A stretch of 64,000 nucleotides of DNA from Streptomyces sp. WMMC940 (GCF_027460265.1 NZ_JAPZBC010000001.1:7056001-7120000); one strand, 5' to 3'. Positions 25,199-35,525 are shown, counted from the stretch's first letter. Numbers and translations: made by a program. The notes: generated by a model from the letters alone, not told the origin.

Positions 25199-26632
25199 TC
25201 AGGCGCGGGCGGTCTCCGCTCGCATCGGTGGGGCGTCGGGAGTGCCGACCACGGGGCCGAACAGCACCGCCCGGGCCACCCGCGGAGCGAACAGGGCGCT
25301 CAGGGGGGTGGTCAGCGTCAGCACGGAACGGAAGGCCGGCCCCACGAGCACGGGATCGCCCGCGTACCGCTGCTGGACGCGGTCCAGGTACCAGCCGACC
25401 GGGTGGTCGACGGCCCGGGAGGCGACGGCGTTCCCCACCGCGCCGGGCATGGCCCGGTCGGCGCCCGCGGAGATGTCCCACGCCTGGCGCGAGGCGTCGA
25501 AGAGCGCCCGCTGGACCCGCCGGGTCGTCGGCCTCCGACGCGGGTCGGCCAGCGCGTCACGCAGCGCCACGGCGCTCATGGCGGCGACCGACATGCCCTG
25601 TCCGTAGATCGGGTTGAAGGTGCAGAGCGCGTCGCCGGTGGCGAGGAAACCGGCGGGGCGCCGCTGCTGACGGTCGTACCTGCGGCGCAGGTTGGCCGTC
25701 GAGCGGAATCCGTAGGCCGGCGTCTGCGGTTCGGCGGTGAGCAGCCACTCGTGGAGGTACGGGTGGGGGAGGCGCGCCGCGAAAGCGGTGAACCCGGCGT
25801 CGTCCGTGGGCGGCTCCTGACCGCGGAGGCCGGCGAGCGCCACGAGGTGGTTGCCGTCCTCCAGGGGCAGCACCCCGCCCGCGTACGTCTGCGAAGGGTT
25901 CGGGTAGAACCAGTAGGCGAGTGCCTCCGTGCCCAGATGGGCACCGGTGTTGCGGTAGATACGGGAGGCGTACGCCTGGCCGGTGTCGATGCGCTCCTCC
26001 TGCGGCGGCTGGGCCCCGAGGGCCGCGAGCCACTGCGGGGCGCGCGAGCTCCGGCCGGAGGCGTCCACGACCAGATCCGCCTCCAGCGTGCGCGGTTGCC
26101 GCACACCCGCGCCGTCCGCGGCCCCGTCCGCACCGCCGCGCTCCCTCAGCAGGACACCACGGACCCGGGAGGCGTCCCCGGTCAGCCCCACCGTCTCCGT
26201 GGACTCGACCGTCGTGATCACCGGATTGGCCAGCACCCGCCTGCGCACCAGGTGTTCGAGCTGGGCGCGGGAGCCGGTGTGGATGTGCGTCGTCGGGGCC
26301 GTCCGCCGGAGCCAGGAGCCGCTCCACGCCACCATGTCCCGGGGCATGCCCACGCGTGGCGCCCCGGCGGCCCGCAACTCGGCCGTGAAACCGGGCAACA
26401 GGGAGTCCAGTGCCAGCTGCCCGCTCTCCAGCAGTACATGGGCGTGCCTGCTCTGCGGGACGCCCGGACGCGGCTCGGGACCGTCGGGGACGCGGTCGCG
26501 CTCCACGATGGTCACCCGCTCGGCGTGGCCGGCGAGCACATGCGCCGCGAGCAGTCCGGCGAGGCTCCCCCCGATGACGACGGCGTGGCGTCCCCGTCCC
26601 CAACAGGCCCGTTCCCGCGTGTCGTTCACCAT
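25199..26632 (-). CDS. FAD-dependent monooxygenase/oxidoreductase
   Basis: The 477-residue product starts with a dinucleotide-binding motif AVVIGGSLAGLLAAHVL (about residues 17-33) followed by VERD, the end of the Rossmann beta2. It later carries VVDASGRSS and the second FAD motif GDALCTFNPIYGQGMSVAAM (about 345-365). This is the layout of PHBH-fold hydroxylases and related geranylgeranyl-reductase-like proteins. The substrate is unknown. It is followed by a ruined hydrolase tail in the same direction, possibly the remains of a former partner gene. Confidence 0.85.
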   Translation of the reverse strand: MVNDTRERACWGRGRHAVVIGGSLAGLLAAHVLAGHAERVTIVERDRVPDGPEPRPGVPQSRHAHVLLESGQLALDSLLPGFTAELRAAGAPRVGMPRDMVAWSGSWLRRTAPTTHIHTGSRAQLEHLVRRRVLANPVITTVESTETVGLTGDASRVRGVLLRERGGADGAADGAGVRQPRTLEADLVVDASGRSSRAPQWLAALGAQPPQEERIDTGQAYASRIYRNTGAHLGTEALAYWFYPNPSQTYAGGVLPLEDGNHLVALAGLRGQEPPTDDAGFTAFAARLPHPYLHEWLLTAEPQTPAYGFRSTANLRRRYDRQQRRPAGFLATGDALCTFNPIYGQGMSVAAMSAVALRDALADPRRRPTTRRVQRALFDASRQAWDISAGADRAMPGAVGNAVASRAVDHPVGWYLDRVQQRYAGDPVLVGPAFRSVLTLTTPLSALFAPRVARAVLFGPVVGTPDAPPMRAETARA

Positions 26633-26697
26633 GTCCGCCCCTCGTGGTCAGCGAGTCCGTCTACGGCTGACCAGTATCCCCGGCGGCGACCGGAAGA

Positions 26698-27038
26698 TCA
26701 CGGGCGCCGAGCCGCAGCCGCGCGAATGTGGTATGCGGCTTCGTCCGGGAACGGGGAGACATGGTCGTCGCGGAGGTTGTACGCGATTCCCCTCGGGCGA
26801 CCCTCCCGGGCAACTCCCGATCGCACAAGTCCCTGTGGGGCCGGTCGACTCCGGACTATGCGCAGCTGGTGGCGCCGGTGGCCGCCCTCGGAGCGCAGAG
26901 GAGTGATCAGCCGTGCCTCGCCGATGGCACTCAGGAAGCGGGGAGTGATGCCGAGCATCTCGGCTGCCCGCCCCATCGCGTAGGCGGGAGAGTCGTCGTC
27001 CTCGAGACGGTTTTGTCGACCGAGTCGTCCGCTGTCAT
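26698..27038 (-). pseudogene. degenerate MerR-type helix-turn-helix regulator
   Basis: An ATG at 27038 with gagaggtgag upstream reads MTADDSVDKTV and then shifts frame. The continuation in the next frame, EDDDSPAYAMGRAAEMLGIT, PRFLSAIGEARLITPL and RSEGGHRR, is the DNA-binding half of a conserved streptomycete MerR-like family. One missing C at about 27005 explains the shift. After GGHRR the family normally continues with YSRYQLRIAARARELVDQG; here only HQLRI is left, consistent with a 9-base loss, and the rest is unrecognisable. The gene is therefore broken at least twice. Relatives commonly neighbour the same small genes and cold-shock locus seen downstream. Confidence 0.75.
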
Positions 27039-27146
27039 CTCACCTCTCAGGGAACGCGTGGCGGGGCTCGGCGCCGTTCGGCACGACCGCCGACCCTGGC
27101 TCCGATCAATGGGCAGCCGCGGCCGGGGGGAACCGCGTGCGCACGA

Positions 27147-27180
27147 CGGGCCCGCCCGGATCGCCCTCCGGACGGGCCCG
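27147..27180 (-). terminator. strong hairpin terminator
   Basis: Bases 27147-27160 pair with 27167-27180 with one mismatch in 14 and a six-base loop. The hairpin lies 30 bases after the stop of the 98-residue gene (minus strand) and ends the small-gene operon. Confidence 0.8.
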
Positions 27181-27209
27181 CTGCCGTCATGTACGGCCCG
27201 GCTCGGCGC

Positions 27210-27506
27210 TCAGGCCGCGGGGCCGCCGAGCAGGTCGGATGCCCGCTGGAGAGGGCTTGCGACCCCGGTGGGGGCGGCCGGCCGGCAGACGAAGCCGAGC
27301 TGGGTCAGGGCGCGGACGACTTCGCCCGCACTGAAATCACGGCGGTCCTGACGAGTGATGATCGCACCGACCTGCATGACCGGGTACTGGCGGCGTCCGA
27401 TGGTCACGGACGCCCCGGTGACGGGTTCGGGGCGTACTCCCTTCATCCTTTCCAGTACGACACCCTTGGTCAGTTCGAACGGGAAGCGGGCGATGACGCA
27501 GCGCAT
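27210..27506 (-). CDS. conserved small actinobacterial protein (98 aa)
   Basis: The product opens MRCVIARFPFELTKGVVLERMKGV and contains VTIGRRQYPVMQVGAIITRQDRRDF then SAGEVVRALTQLGF. I recognise this as a conserved streptomycete protein usually found next to DEAD-box helicase and cold-shock genes, but no function is assigned. The beta-strand-rich N half and helical C half suggest a small alpha/beta domain. It lies 57 bases after the CBS-like gene in the same operon and is closed by the hairpin at 27147-27180. Confidence 0.8.
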   Translation of the reverse strand: MRCVIARFPFELTKGVVLERMKGVRPEPVTGASVTIGRRQYPVMQVGAIITRQDRRDFSAGEVVRALTQLGFVCRPAAPTGVASPLQRASDLLGGPAA

Positions 27507-27563
27507 GTGGGCCTCACGGGGAGAGGGAGGACTGTAGGGAGGAGGGGCTCCAGGGGAGGCGGT

Positions 27564-27953
27564 TCAGCGAGGCAGGAGCGTGGTGCCGCCCGGCTCGTCG
27601 ACCGCGCGCGGCTCCGCGCACAGGGCGGTGCGGCGGGACTGCTCGGCCGCCGAGGTCACGGCTGAGTGGAAGCCTCCCCAGTCGCCGAGGACGTCGCGCA
27701 GGCGGACCCGGTCCGTGTACGCGGCGCTGCCGCGGACGGCGGAGAGTTGGGCCGAGGTGACCCGTGTGGTGCACTGGCCGTCCTCGTCGCAGAGAAGCAG
27801 GTGCCCGGCGCGAGCACTGGCCATGACCGACATGGCCACCTCCACCGTCATGTTGTCCCAGACCTGAGGCGCGGCCTCGACCGTCGCTTCGGCCACCGCT
27901 CCGCCCGCCGATGCGTAATCCGCGGTGCGTGCCTGGGTGTGGACCGGTGTCAC
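27564..27953 (-). CDS. CBS-domain-like protein
   Basis: The GTG at 27953 follows ggagg and overlaps the stop of the truncated helicase gene (GTGA), giving 129 residues. QVWDNMTVEVAMSVMASARAGHLLLCDEDGQCTTRVTSAQLSAVRG, then YTDRVRLRDVLG, reads as one CBS pair-like unit of the type that binds adenine nucleotides. Such a gene sits in this cold-shock/helicase neighbourhood in other streptomycetes. Function is unknown; regulation by the adenylate charge is a family-level possibility only. Confidence 0.75.
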   Translation of the reverse strand: MTPVHTQARTADYASAGGAVAEATVEAAPQVWDNMTVEVAMSVMASARAGHLLLCDEDGQCTTRVTSAQLSAVRGSAAYTDRVRLRDVLGDWGGFHSAVTSAAEQSRRTALCAEPRAVDEPGGTTLLPR

Positions 27954-28273
27954 AAGTGCCTCCTGCAGTGGTGAGTGGACATCGATCTGCGAACGAAAGG
28001 TCCCAAGGGCGTTTCCGGGAACGGTACGGTCACGCCCTCGGCCACGAGTGCCGCGAGCAGTTCCCTGGGCATCTCGAGATCGGTGAATGCCTCGGCGGCG
28101 GGCAGCGCAGGCGTGATGGTCCTCGGGAGAGCGAACTCGCCCTTGCCCGCGGCAGGACGGCGGGCGTAGCCGCCCGAGCGGCGCGGCGCGCCGGAGCGAC
28201 TGCCGTTCCGTCCGGAGCCGGCGCTGCCGGGGGTGCGGGAGGAGCGGTCGTTGGTTCGTGGAAGTCGGGTCAT
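27950..28273 (-). pseudogene. DEAD-box RNA helicase truncated before the Q motif
   Basis: The frame starts at ATG 28273 and gives 107 residues. MTRLPRTNDRSSRT, the Arg/Gly/Ser-rich leader and GEFALPRTITPALPAAEAFTD LEMPRELLAALVAEGVTVPFP match the N-terminus of a streptomycete DEAD-box helicase of about 500 residues. In intact relatives VPFP is followed by the IQ...GRDVLGRGRTGSGKT region. Here it runs straight into a short unrelated tail that stops at 27950. All helicase motifs (Q, Walker A, DEAD, SAT, motif VI) are absent. A deletion of roughly 1.2 kb has joined the leader to the upstream region of the CBS-like gene. Confidence 0.8.
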
Positions 28274-28420
28274 ACGGAGCCTTTCGAAGCGGCGTACGTC
28301 AGGGAATATCGCAGCGGATGAGCCGGCACATGGAATCGCAATAATAGGAACGCAATGGAATGCGGAACGGTCTGGCCTGCGGTAAGCCGATGCGAGTGCG
28401 GTCGCTGGAATGGCGTGTGC

Positions 28421-28458
28421 AGCTGGGGCCCGCACCCCGGAGGATGCGGGCCCCAGCT
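28421..28458 (-). terminator. perfect 14-bp hairpin terminator of the cold-shock gene
   Basis: Bases 28421-28434 are perfectly complementary to 28445-28458, with a ten-base loop. It begins 19 bases after the cold-shock stop codon (minus strand) and has no T tract. Confidence 0.9.
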
Positions 28459-28476
28459 ACGTCGTACGCGTCAGTG

Positions 28477-28680
28477 TCAGGCGGGAACGATGTTCTCTGC
28501 CGTGAGGCCCTTCTGACCCTGCGCGATGTCGAAGGTGACCTTCTGGCCTTCAAGCAGCTCGCGGAATCCCTGAGCGGCGATGTTCGAGTAGTGGGCGAAC
28601 ACGTCGGCGCCGCCGCCGTCCTGCTCGATGAAGCCGAAACCCTTTTCCGCGTTGAACCACTTCACGGTACCGGTAGCCAT
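28477..28680 (-). CDS. scoF: CspA-family cold-shock protein
   Basis: The 67-residue product is a complete cold-shock domain. RNP1 reads KGFGFIEQD and RNP2 reads DVFAHYSNI, within [17 protein letters not shown] at the start and [10 protein letters not shown] at the end. It binds single-stranded RNA/DNA and acts as an RNA chaperone. AAAGGAGA lies seven bases before the ATG, a very strong ribosome site. A long, less GC-rich leader precedes it and a perfect hairpin follows it. In relatives a DEAD-box helicase is encoded next to it; here that helicase is broken. The gene symbol follows S. coelicolor usage and is by similarity. Confidence 0.93.
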   Translation of the reverse strand: MATGTVKWFNAEKGFGFIEQDGGGADVFAHYSNIAAQGFRELLEGQKVTFDIAQGQKGLTAENIVPA

Positions 28681-28860
28681 GACATATCTCCTTTGGGGCA
28701 CACTGGGATCCGCACGGTGCGGACGCCTGTCGCCGCGATGATTACCCCGCCGGAAATGACCGGAAATGCAAAAATGCTTCAGCGGTACGGAGCCGACTGA
28801 GGCACACTTGAAGTCTGGGAACCACAACTGCAACTGATATCGACAGTAGCACGTTGAGTC
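28681..28860 (-). promoter_or_regulatory. AT-enriched leader/promoter region of the cold-shock gene
   Basis: The 180 bases upstream are visibly less GC-rich than the surroundings. They include a tandem pair of cggaaatg octamers at 28751-28768 and an A5 run. Long structured leaders are common for cold-shock genes. I cannot place the transcription start. Confidence 0.45.
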
Positions 28861-29054
28861 GCCCGGTGCTTGCCGTGGATTTTTGCCCCCCACCGACCGG
28901 GGAAAATCTTGCCGCCCGGACTGTCGAATTCTCACCTCGCGGGAACAGATATCCCTCTGCGCGTGAACGTGCCGGGGGAGCAGGTCCGTCATGGCCGGAC
29001 GCCCTCGGGAAGCGCAAGGCCGACCGTGACGAAGGGGGAGGCTCGTGACCCCTC

Positions 29055-29072
29055 CCCCGCGTGAACGCGGGG
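29055..29072. repeat. short perfect hairpin near the TnpB remnant
   Basis: ccccgcg (29055-29061) pairs with cgcgggg (29066-29072) around a tgaa loop. It lies just downstream of the TnpB tail on the minus strand, where IS200/IS605 elements keep their right-end hairpin and guide-RNA end. The element identity is an inference. Confidence 0.45.
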
Positions 29073-29079
29073 CTTATCG

Positions 29080-29400
29080 CCATGCCGGTAGGGCTTCGCG
29101 ACGGACCAGCCCGGCCGTGGAACGTTGATCGCGCCCACCGTGTCCGCGTGCGCTGAGTGGCCGCACGAGACGCAGTGGAACACGGTGCGGGTCGGCAGCC
29201 TTCCGAACGGCCCGCGCGTGGTTCCTGGTGCGCTTGTCGGGTCTGCGAAGTTGAGCGGAGACCCCGCTTGTCGCGACGGACCCGGGGAAGCGGGACAGGG
29301 CGCGCCGAGCAGCTTCGAGCTTCACGGCGGCGCGGAGGCCGTGGCGCGGGTACGTGATCCTGACGGCCGAGCACGGACACGGGTGACCGGGTCGTGCGCG
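29080..29400 (-). mobile_element. degenerate IS200/IS605-family TnpB remnant
   Basis: One minus-strand frame reads TVFHCVSCGHSAHADTVGAINV. This is the second half of the OrfB/TnpB zinc ribbon plus the conserved HADxxxAxNI end of the RuvC domain. The first half of the ribbon appears in a different frame as TSQTRQAHQEPR, with its cysteines lost. No TnpA, RuvC-I or RuvC-II motifs are found. At least one frameshift and a large N-terminal loss have inactivated it. It occupies a spacer between the cold-shock gene and padR, close to the truncated helicase. Confidence 0.65.
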
Positions 29401-29480
29401 TGGAGACCTGATATCAGGGATGGGCGAGAGCCTCACGCGTCGGGTCCCGTCGCGCGACCGGCTGCCCGCTCCGCCCAGAA

Positions 29481-30029
29481 CTACCGGGGCGCCGGGGGGA
29501 GTTTCCCGACCTCCCCCAGCGCCTCGGTGAGCCAGCCGATCCAGAACCGCTCCAGCTCGATCCCGCCGCGCAGCACCACGTGCCGGAGCCGGTCCTCGGC
29601 CGCGTCCCGCTCCGGCGGGAAGTGGCGCTTCTCGATGTCCTCGTACTCCGCCAACTGCCGCCGGTGAAGGTCGAGATGGCGACGCAGCTCCGCCTCGAGC
29701 CCCTCCGTCCCGACAACCGCCGCCGCCCGCATGCGCAGCAGCAGGGCGTCCCGGATGGGTTTGGGGTCCTCGGTGCTGGCCACCCAGCCGGCCAGTTCGG
29801 TTCGGCCCGCGGGCAGCACCTCGTACTCCTTGCGGTTGCCCCGTGCCGGCTGGGCCGCGGGCAGGGCGCGGATCAGCCCCGACTCCTCCAGCTTCCCCAG
29901 CTCGCGGTAGATCTGCTGGTGCGTCGCCGACCAGAAGTAGCCGATGGACCGGTCGAAGCGGCGGGTCAGCTCCAGGCCCGAGGACGGCTTCTCGAGCAGG
30001 GCGGTGAGGATCGCGTGCGGGAGGGACAT
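29481..30029 (-). CDS. PadR-family transcriptional regulator
   Basis: The 182-residue protein begins MSLPHAILTALLEKPSSGLELTRRFDRSIGYFWSATHQQIYRELGKLEESGLI, the PadR winged-helix domain. A long helical C-terminal dimerisation part follows (about 95-175, ELRRHLDLHRRQLAEYEDIEKRH). It starts 23 bases after the stop of the 2,4-dienoyl-CoA reductase gene, in the same operon. A near-perfect 30-base palindrome in the operon promoter is its probable operator, so autorepression together with control of the reductase is likely. Confidence 0.92.
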   Translation of the reverse strand: MSLPHAILTALLEKPSSGLELTRRFDRSIGYFWSATHQQIYRELGKLEESGLIRALPAAQPARGNRKEYEVLPAGRTELAGWVASTEDPKPIRDALLLRMRAAAVVGTEGLEAELRRHLDLHRRQLAEYEDIEKRHFPPERDAAEDRLRHVVLRGGIELERFWIGWLTEALGEVGKLPPAPR

Positions 30030-30052
30030 GACCGCATCCTAGGGATGCGGCG

Positions 30053-32156
<2,104 letters not shown>

Positions 32157-32171
32157 TCCGGGTGAGATGCG

Positions 32172-33038
32172 CTACGCCGGCACGGTCCAGCGGTCCAGTT
32201 CCTCCGGGGTCCGCGGGCCGGGACTGCCCGCCGCCAGCAGCCCGTGGGCGCGCAGCACCTCCTCCGCGGCCATCGCCCAGGGCAGACGCAGCCGGGCCGA
32301 CTCCAGCAGCTCCCGGTCCGCCAGCAGCTCCTCGACCGGCCCCGTCCGCAGCCCGGCCGGCGACAGCACGGCGGCGTCGTCGGCCCAGCGCAGCGCCAGG
32401 TCCACGTCGTGTGTGGCCATCACCACGGTCGTACCGCCCTCCCGCAGCCGCTCCAGCACCGCCAGCAGCCGCTCCTGACCGTGCGGATCGAGTCCCGCCG
32501 TCGGCTCGTCCAGGACCAGCACCCGCGGCCGCATCGCCACCGCGCCCGCGATCGCGGCCCGCTTGCGCTGCCCGTACGACAGCAGATGCGTCGGGCGGTC
32601 CTCCAGCGCCGTGATGTCCAGGGCGTCGAGTGCCCCGGCGACCCGGGCCCGTACCTCCGGCTCCGGCAGCCCCAGGTTCATCGGCCCGAACGACACGTCC
32701 TGGCCCACCGAGGCGGCGAACAGCTGGTCGTCCGGATCCTGCACGACCAGCTGGACCGTCGTCCGCAGCCGGGTCAGCCCGCCGCGGTCGTACGCCACCG
32801 GCTCGCCGTGCAGCAGGAGCCGGCCCTCGTCGCAGCGCAGCCCGCCGCTGAGGAGCCGCATCAGGGTCGTCTTGCCGCTGCCGTTCCGGCCCAGCAGCGC
32901 CAGGGAACGTCCCCCCGGCACGGCGAAGTCGACACCGCGCAGCACCGGCGGGCCGTCCGGGTAGGAGAATCCCGCGCCGGCCAGTTCCACCACGGGCGCC
33001 CCGGCCCCGGGCGCGCTCGCGTCCACGGACGTGCTCAC
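32172..33038 (-). CDS. cbiO: cobalt ECF transporter ATPase CbiO
   Basis: The 288-residue ABC ATPase has Walker A GRNGSGKTT (about residue 50) and Q loop VVQDPDDQLF. The signature region is LLSYGQRKRAAIAG (SYGQ in place of SGGQ, usual in the CbiO/EcfA group), followed by Walker B VLVLDEPTAGLDPHG and the His switch ATHD. It powers the CbiMNQ membrane complex. It is the last gene of cbiMNQO and overlaps cbiQ by four bases. Confidence 0.93.
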   Translation of the reverse strand: MSTSVDASAPGAGAPVVELAGAGFSYPDGPPVLRGVDFAVPGGRSLALLGRNGSGKTTLMRLLSGGLRCDEGRLLLHGEPVAYDRGGLTRLRTTVQLVVQDPDDQLFAASVGQDVSFGPMNLGLPEPEVRARVAGALDALDITALEDRPTHLLSYGQRKRAAIAGAVAMRPRVLVLDEPTAGLDPHGQERLLAVLERLREGGTTVVMATHDVDLALRWADDAAVLSPAGLRTGPVEELLADRELLESARLRLPWAMAAEEVLRAHGLLAAGSPGPRTPEELDRWTVPA

Positions 33039-33784
33039 AGTACGGACCTTTCCAGTACGAGGGTGAGGGCGACGATCCCCGCCAGCAGTCCGGCGGTCGC
33101 CGCCAGGAAGCGGGCCGACACCGTCGCGGGCGGCACCAGGACCCGCAGCGTTCCGTCGTAGCCGCGCCCGGCGAGCCCGGTCTGCAACCGCTGGGCCCGG
33201 TCGAAGGCCCGCACGAAGGCGGTCGCGGCGAGCCCGGCGAGGGACCGCCAGGCGGCCGCCCGGGTCGTGTGCCCGAGCCGGGCCGCCTGTGCCTCACGGA
33301 TCCGGTGCACCGCGTCGAGCAGCAGGAAGCCGATCCGGTACATCACGAGGGCCACGTCCACGACGGGCCCGGGCACCCCGGCCCGGACCAGCCGGGGCAG
33401 CACGTCCGACACCGGCGTGGTGAACGCGAACAGCAGCACCCCGAGCGAGGCGGCGGACGTCCGCAGCAGGAGCCGTACGGCGTGCGCGGGGCCGTCGGGC
33501 GCGAGCGCCAGGAAGCCGTCGGGGCCGCCCACCGAGAACAGCAGGGGAACGGCACCGGTGACGCAGAACCCGAGCGGAATGCGCCACGCCCGCCACAGCT
33601 GGCGCGGCGCCACCCCGGCGGGCCCGAGCAGTACGGACACGACCGCCGCGGCGACCAGGACGGCACCCGGCCACGGCGGCAGCGCGACGGCGCAGACCGT
33701 CAGCCCGAACCCGAGTGCCGCCTTCTCGCACGGATGACGGCGGCGCCAGCGACTGCTGTGCGCCGCCGCGTCGATCGGCAGCAT
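33035..33784 (-). CDS. cbiQ: cobalt ECF transporter transmembrane protein CbiQ
   Basis: The 249-residue polytopic protein has four to six hydrophobic segments. The coupling helices that contact the ATPase are visible as RIREAQAARLGH (about residue 165) and FDRAQRLQTGLAGRGYDG (about 205-220). The latter includes the conserved ARG-type motif of EcfT proteins. It transmits ATP hydrolysis to CbiM. Gene order and overlap with cbiO fix the assignment. Confidence 0.92.
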   Translation of the reverse strand: MLPIDAAAHSSRWRRRHPCEKAALGFGLTVCAVALPPWPGAVLVAAAVVSVLLGPAGVAPRQLWRAWRIPLGFCVTGAVPLLFSVGGPDGFLALAPDGPAHAVRLLLRTSAASLGVLLFAFTTPVSDVLPRLVRAGVPGPVVDVALVMYRIGFLLLDAVHRIREAQAARLGHTTRAAAWRSLAGLAATAFVRAFDRAQRLQTGLAGRGYDGTLRVLVPPATVSARFLAATAGLLAGIVALTLVLERSVL

Positions 33785-33790
33785 CGGCGG

Positions 33791-34165
33791 CTAGGCGCCC
33801 GGGCCGGCGGTGTCGGCAACCCCCGCGGAACCGGCGGCCGGCGTCTCCGCCTCCCCGGCCGCCGCCCGCGCCCCACCCTGCCGGCGCCCCTTGCGCAGCC
33901 CGAAGTAGTAGGCCAGGACACCGGCACCCAGCGCCGCCTGGAGGGCGAACAGCGCCGACTCGACCTCCCCGGACGGAGGTTCGTAGAGCGGCGCGAACCA
34001 CGGCTCGTAGTCCGGCGCGATCTCCGTGATCGCGGTCTCCGCCTCCCCGTCGGCACCCGCGAAGGGCTCCTCCTTGTGGTCGCCGAGGCCCAGGGCGAGC
34101 GGCAGCACCGCCAGCGCCGCCACGATCGCCAGCAGCAGCGTGTTGATCTTCGCGTTACGGCTCAT
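33791..34165 (-). CDS. cbiN: cobalt transport protein CbiN
   Basis: The 124-residue product has an N-terminal membrane helix ([22 protein letters not shown]), an extracytoplasmic loop with [23 protein letters not shown], and a second helix (about 75-97, [20 protein letters not shown]). The tail is charged. This is the CbiN topology; the loop helps deliver cobalt to CbiM. It overlaps the cbiM stop by four bases. Confidence 0.92.
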   Translation of the reverse strand: MSRNAKINTLLLAIVAALAVLPLALGLGDHKEEPFAGADGEAETAITEIAPDYEPWFAPLYEPPSGEVESALFALQAALGAGVLAYYFGLRKGRRQGGARAAAGEAETPAAGSAGVADTAGPGA

Positions 34166-34854
34166 CGGACCGCGGCCTCCTTCTTGGCGCCGCCCTGGAG
34201 GAGCACTCCGAGGCGGGTCAGCTCACCCTTGCTGGACTGCACGAGCAACCGCATCACCAGCACGGTGAGCAGGCCCTCGCTCACGGCCAGCGGGATCTGG
34301 GTGAACGCGAAGATGCCGCCGAACTTGGCCAGGGCGCCGGCCACGCCGCTGCCCGGGTCGGGGAATGCCAGCGCCAGCTGCACGCTGGTGACGCAGTACG
34401 TGGACAGGTCCGCGACGAACGCGCCGAAGAAGACGCCCACCATCAGCGGCGCCCCGGACCGGCGCAGCAGCGCGTACACCGCGAACCCGGCCCACGGCCC
34501 GACGATCGCCATCGAGAACACGTTCGCACCGAGCGTGGTCAGTCCGCCGTGGGCCAGCAGCAGCGCCTGGAAGAGCAGGGTGATCGTGCCGAGCACTGCC
34601 ATGATCGGTGGCCGGAACAGGATCGCGCCCAGCCCCGTGCCGGTCGGGTGCGAGCAACTGCCGGTCACGGAAGGGATCTTGAGCGCCGAGAGGACGAAGG
34701 TGAAGGCGCCCGACGCGCCGAGCAGCAGGGTGGACTCGGGATTCGCCCTGACCTCACGGGTGAGCGCCCGTACGCCGTGGATCACGAAGGGGGCGGACGC
34801 GACGCCCCAGGCGGCCGCGTGCACAGGGGGCAGAAACCCCTCGGCTATATGCAT
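34162..34854 (-). CDS. cbiM: cobalt-binding substrate component CbiM
   Basis: The 230-residue S component begins [14 protein letters not shown]. The N-terminal Met-His with His2 (MHIxEGFL) is the metal-binding signature of CbiM/NikM. Six membrane helices follow, with the HPTGTGLG loop at about 70-77 contributing another His. The cobalamin riboswitch in front argues for cobalt rather than nickel. It is the first gene of cbiMNQO. Confidence 0.94.
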   Translation of the reverse strand: MHIAEGFLPPVHAAAWGVASAPFVIHGVRALTREVRANPESTLLLGASGAFTFVLSALKIPSVTGSCSHPTGTGLGAILFRPPIMAVLGTITLLFQALLLAHGGLTTLGANVFSMAIVGPWAGFAVYALLRRSGAPLMVGVFFGAFVADLSTYCVTSVQLALAFPDPGSGVAGALAKFGGIFAFTQIPLAVSEGLLTVLVMRLLVQSSKGELTRLGVLLQGGAKKEAAVR

Positions 34855-34898
34855 GGTTGGGAGACCCTCTCCAGCACCTCGTGGATGGACAACGCGCC

Positions 34899-35066
34899 CC
34901 GGCCGGTCTCCTGGCTGACGGGTCCTGCCGCCCGGGCTCCGCCTTCCCGGACACCACGGTCTCCCGTGGCGGTCCAGTGGCTTCCTTGCGGAGAGAGCCG
35001 GACTTCCCGATCACAGTGGCGAGGGCCGCACCGGTACTCCACCGGTTTCCCGTTCACCAAGGCCCT
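34899..35066 (-). promoter_or_regulatory. cobalamin (B12) riboswitch upstream of cbiM
   Basis: Read on the minus strand the region contains ggtgaacgggaaaccggtgg at its 5' side and gaagccactg (the B12-box-type GCCACTG) in the middle. The conserved gtcagccaggagaccggcc comes at the 3' side. These are the hallmark elements of the cobalamin riboswitch. It ends about 45 bases before the cbiM start, so adenosylcobalamin should shut off cobalt uptake, probably by hiding the ribosome site. Confidence 0.93.
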
Positions 35067-35120
35067 GCGACATTAGTGCGTTGACCAGGTCCATCACAAG
35101 CCGCGCGCGGATGCGTACGG

Positions 35121-35525
35121 TCACACCTTGCGGTAGTCGTACGCCTCCGCGGCCGCCGCCTCCACCGCGTCCAGATCCGCGCCGGCGGCCGCGGTGACCA
35201 CCGCGGCGACGGCGCCCTCCACGAACGGCGCGTCCACCAGCCTGGTCTCCTCCGGAAGTTCGTCGCCCTCGGCCAGCAGCGCCTTGACCGTCAGCACGGC
35301 GCTGCCGATGTCGACCAGCACGGCCACTCCGGCGCCCCGGTCCACCTCGTGCGCGGCACGCGCCGTCAGCTCCGAACTGGTGCCGAGGCCCCCGTCCGCC
35401 GTCCCGCCCGCCGCGGCGACCGGTACGGCGTCGCCGGAGCCGGCCAGCCTCCGGGCGAGGTCGGCGACCGACTCCGCGACCTGCGCGCTGTGCGAGACGA
35501 GGACGATCCCGACCGGGCCGGTCAT
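35121..35525 (-). CDS. dhaM: dihydroxyacetone kinase phosphotransfer subunit DhaM (EIIA-like)
   Basis: The 134-residue product starts MTGPVGIVLVSHSAQVAESVADL with the phospho-accepting histidine in VSHS. It continues with LGTSSELTARA and VDIGSAVLTVKALL, the mannose-type EIIA fold. It passes phosphate from HPr to ADP bound on DhaL. Only the EIIA domain is present; the HPr and EI-like domains of enterobacterial DhaM are absent, as is usual in Streptomyces. Its ATG overlaps the dhaL stop (ATGA). Confidence 0.92.
   Translation of the reverse strand: MTGPVGIVLVSHSAQVAESVADLARRLAGSGDAVPVAAAGGTADGGLGTSSELTARAAHEVDRGAGVAVLVDIGSAVLTVKALLAEGDELPEETRLVDAPFVEGAVAAVVTAAAGADLDAVEAAAAEAYDYRKV

Noticed and set aside
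24787..25617. plus-strand frame of 276 codons
   Set aside because: It overlaps the antisense of the FAD monooxygenase and the hydrolase remnant, and its C-terminal half is Arg/Pro shadow sequence.
29055..29072. CRISPR-repeat-like hairpin
   Set aside because: Its stem resembles some actinobacterial type I-E repeats, but there is only one copy and no spacers or cas genes.
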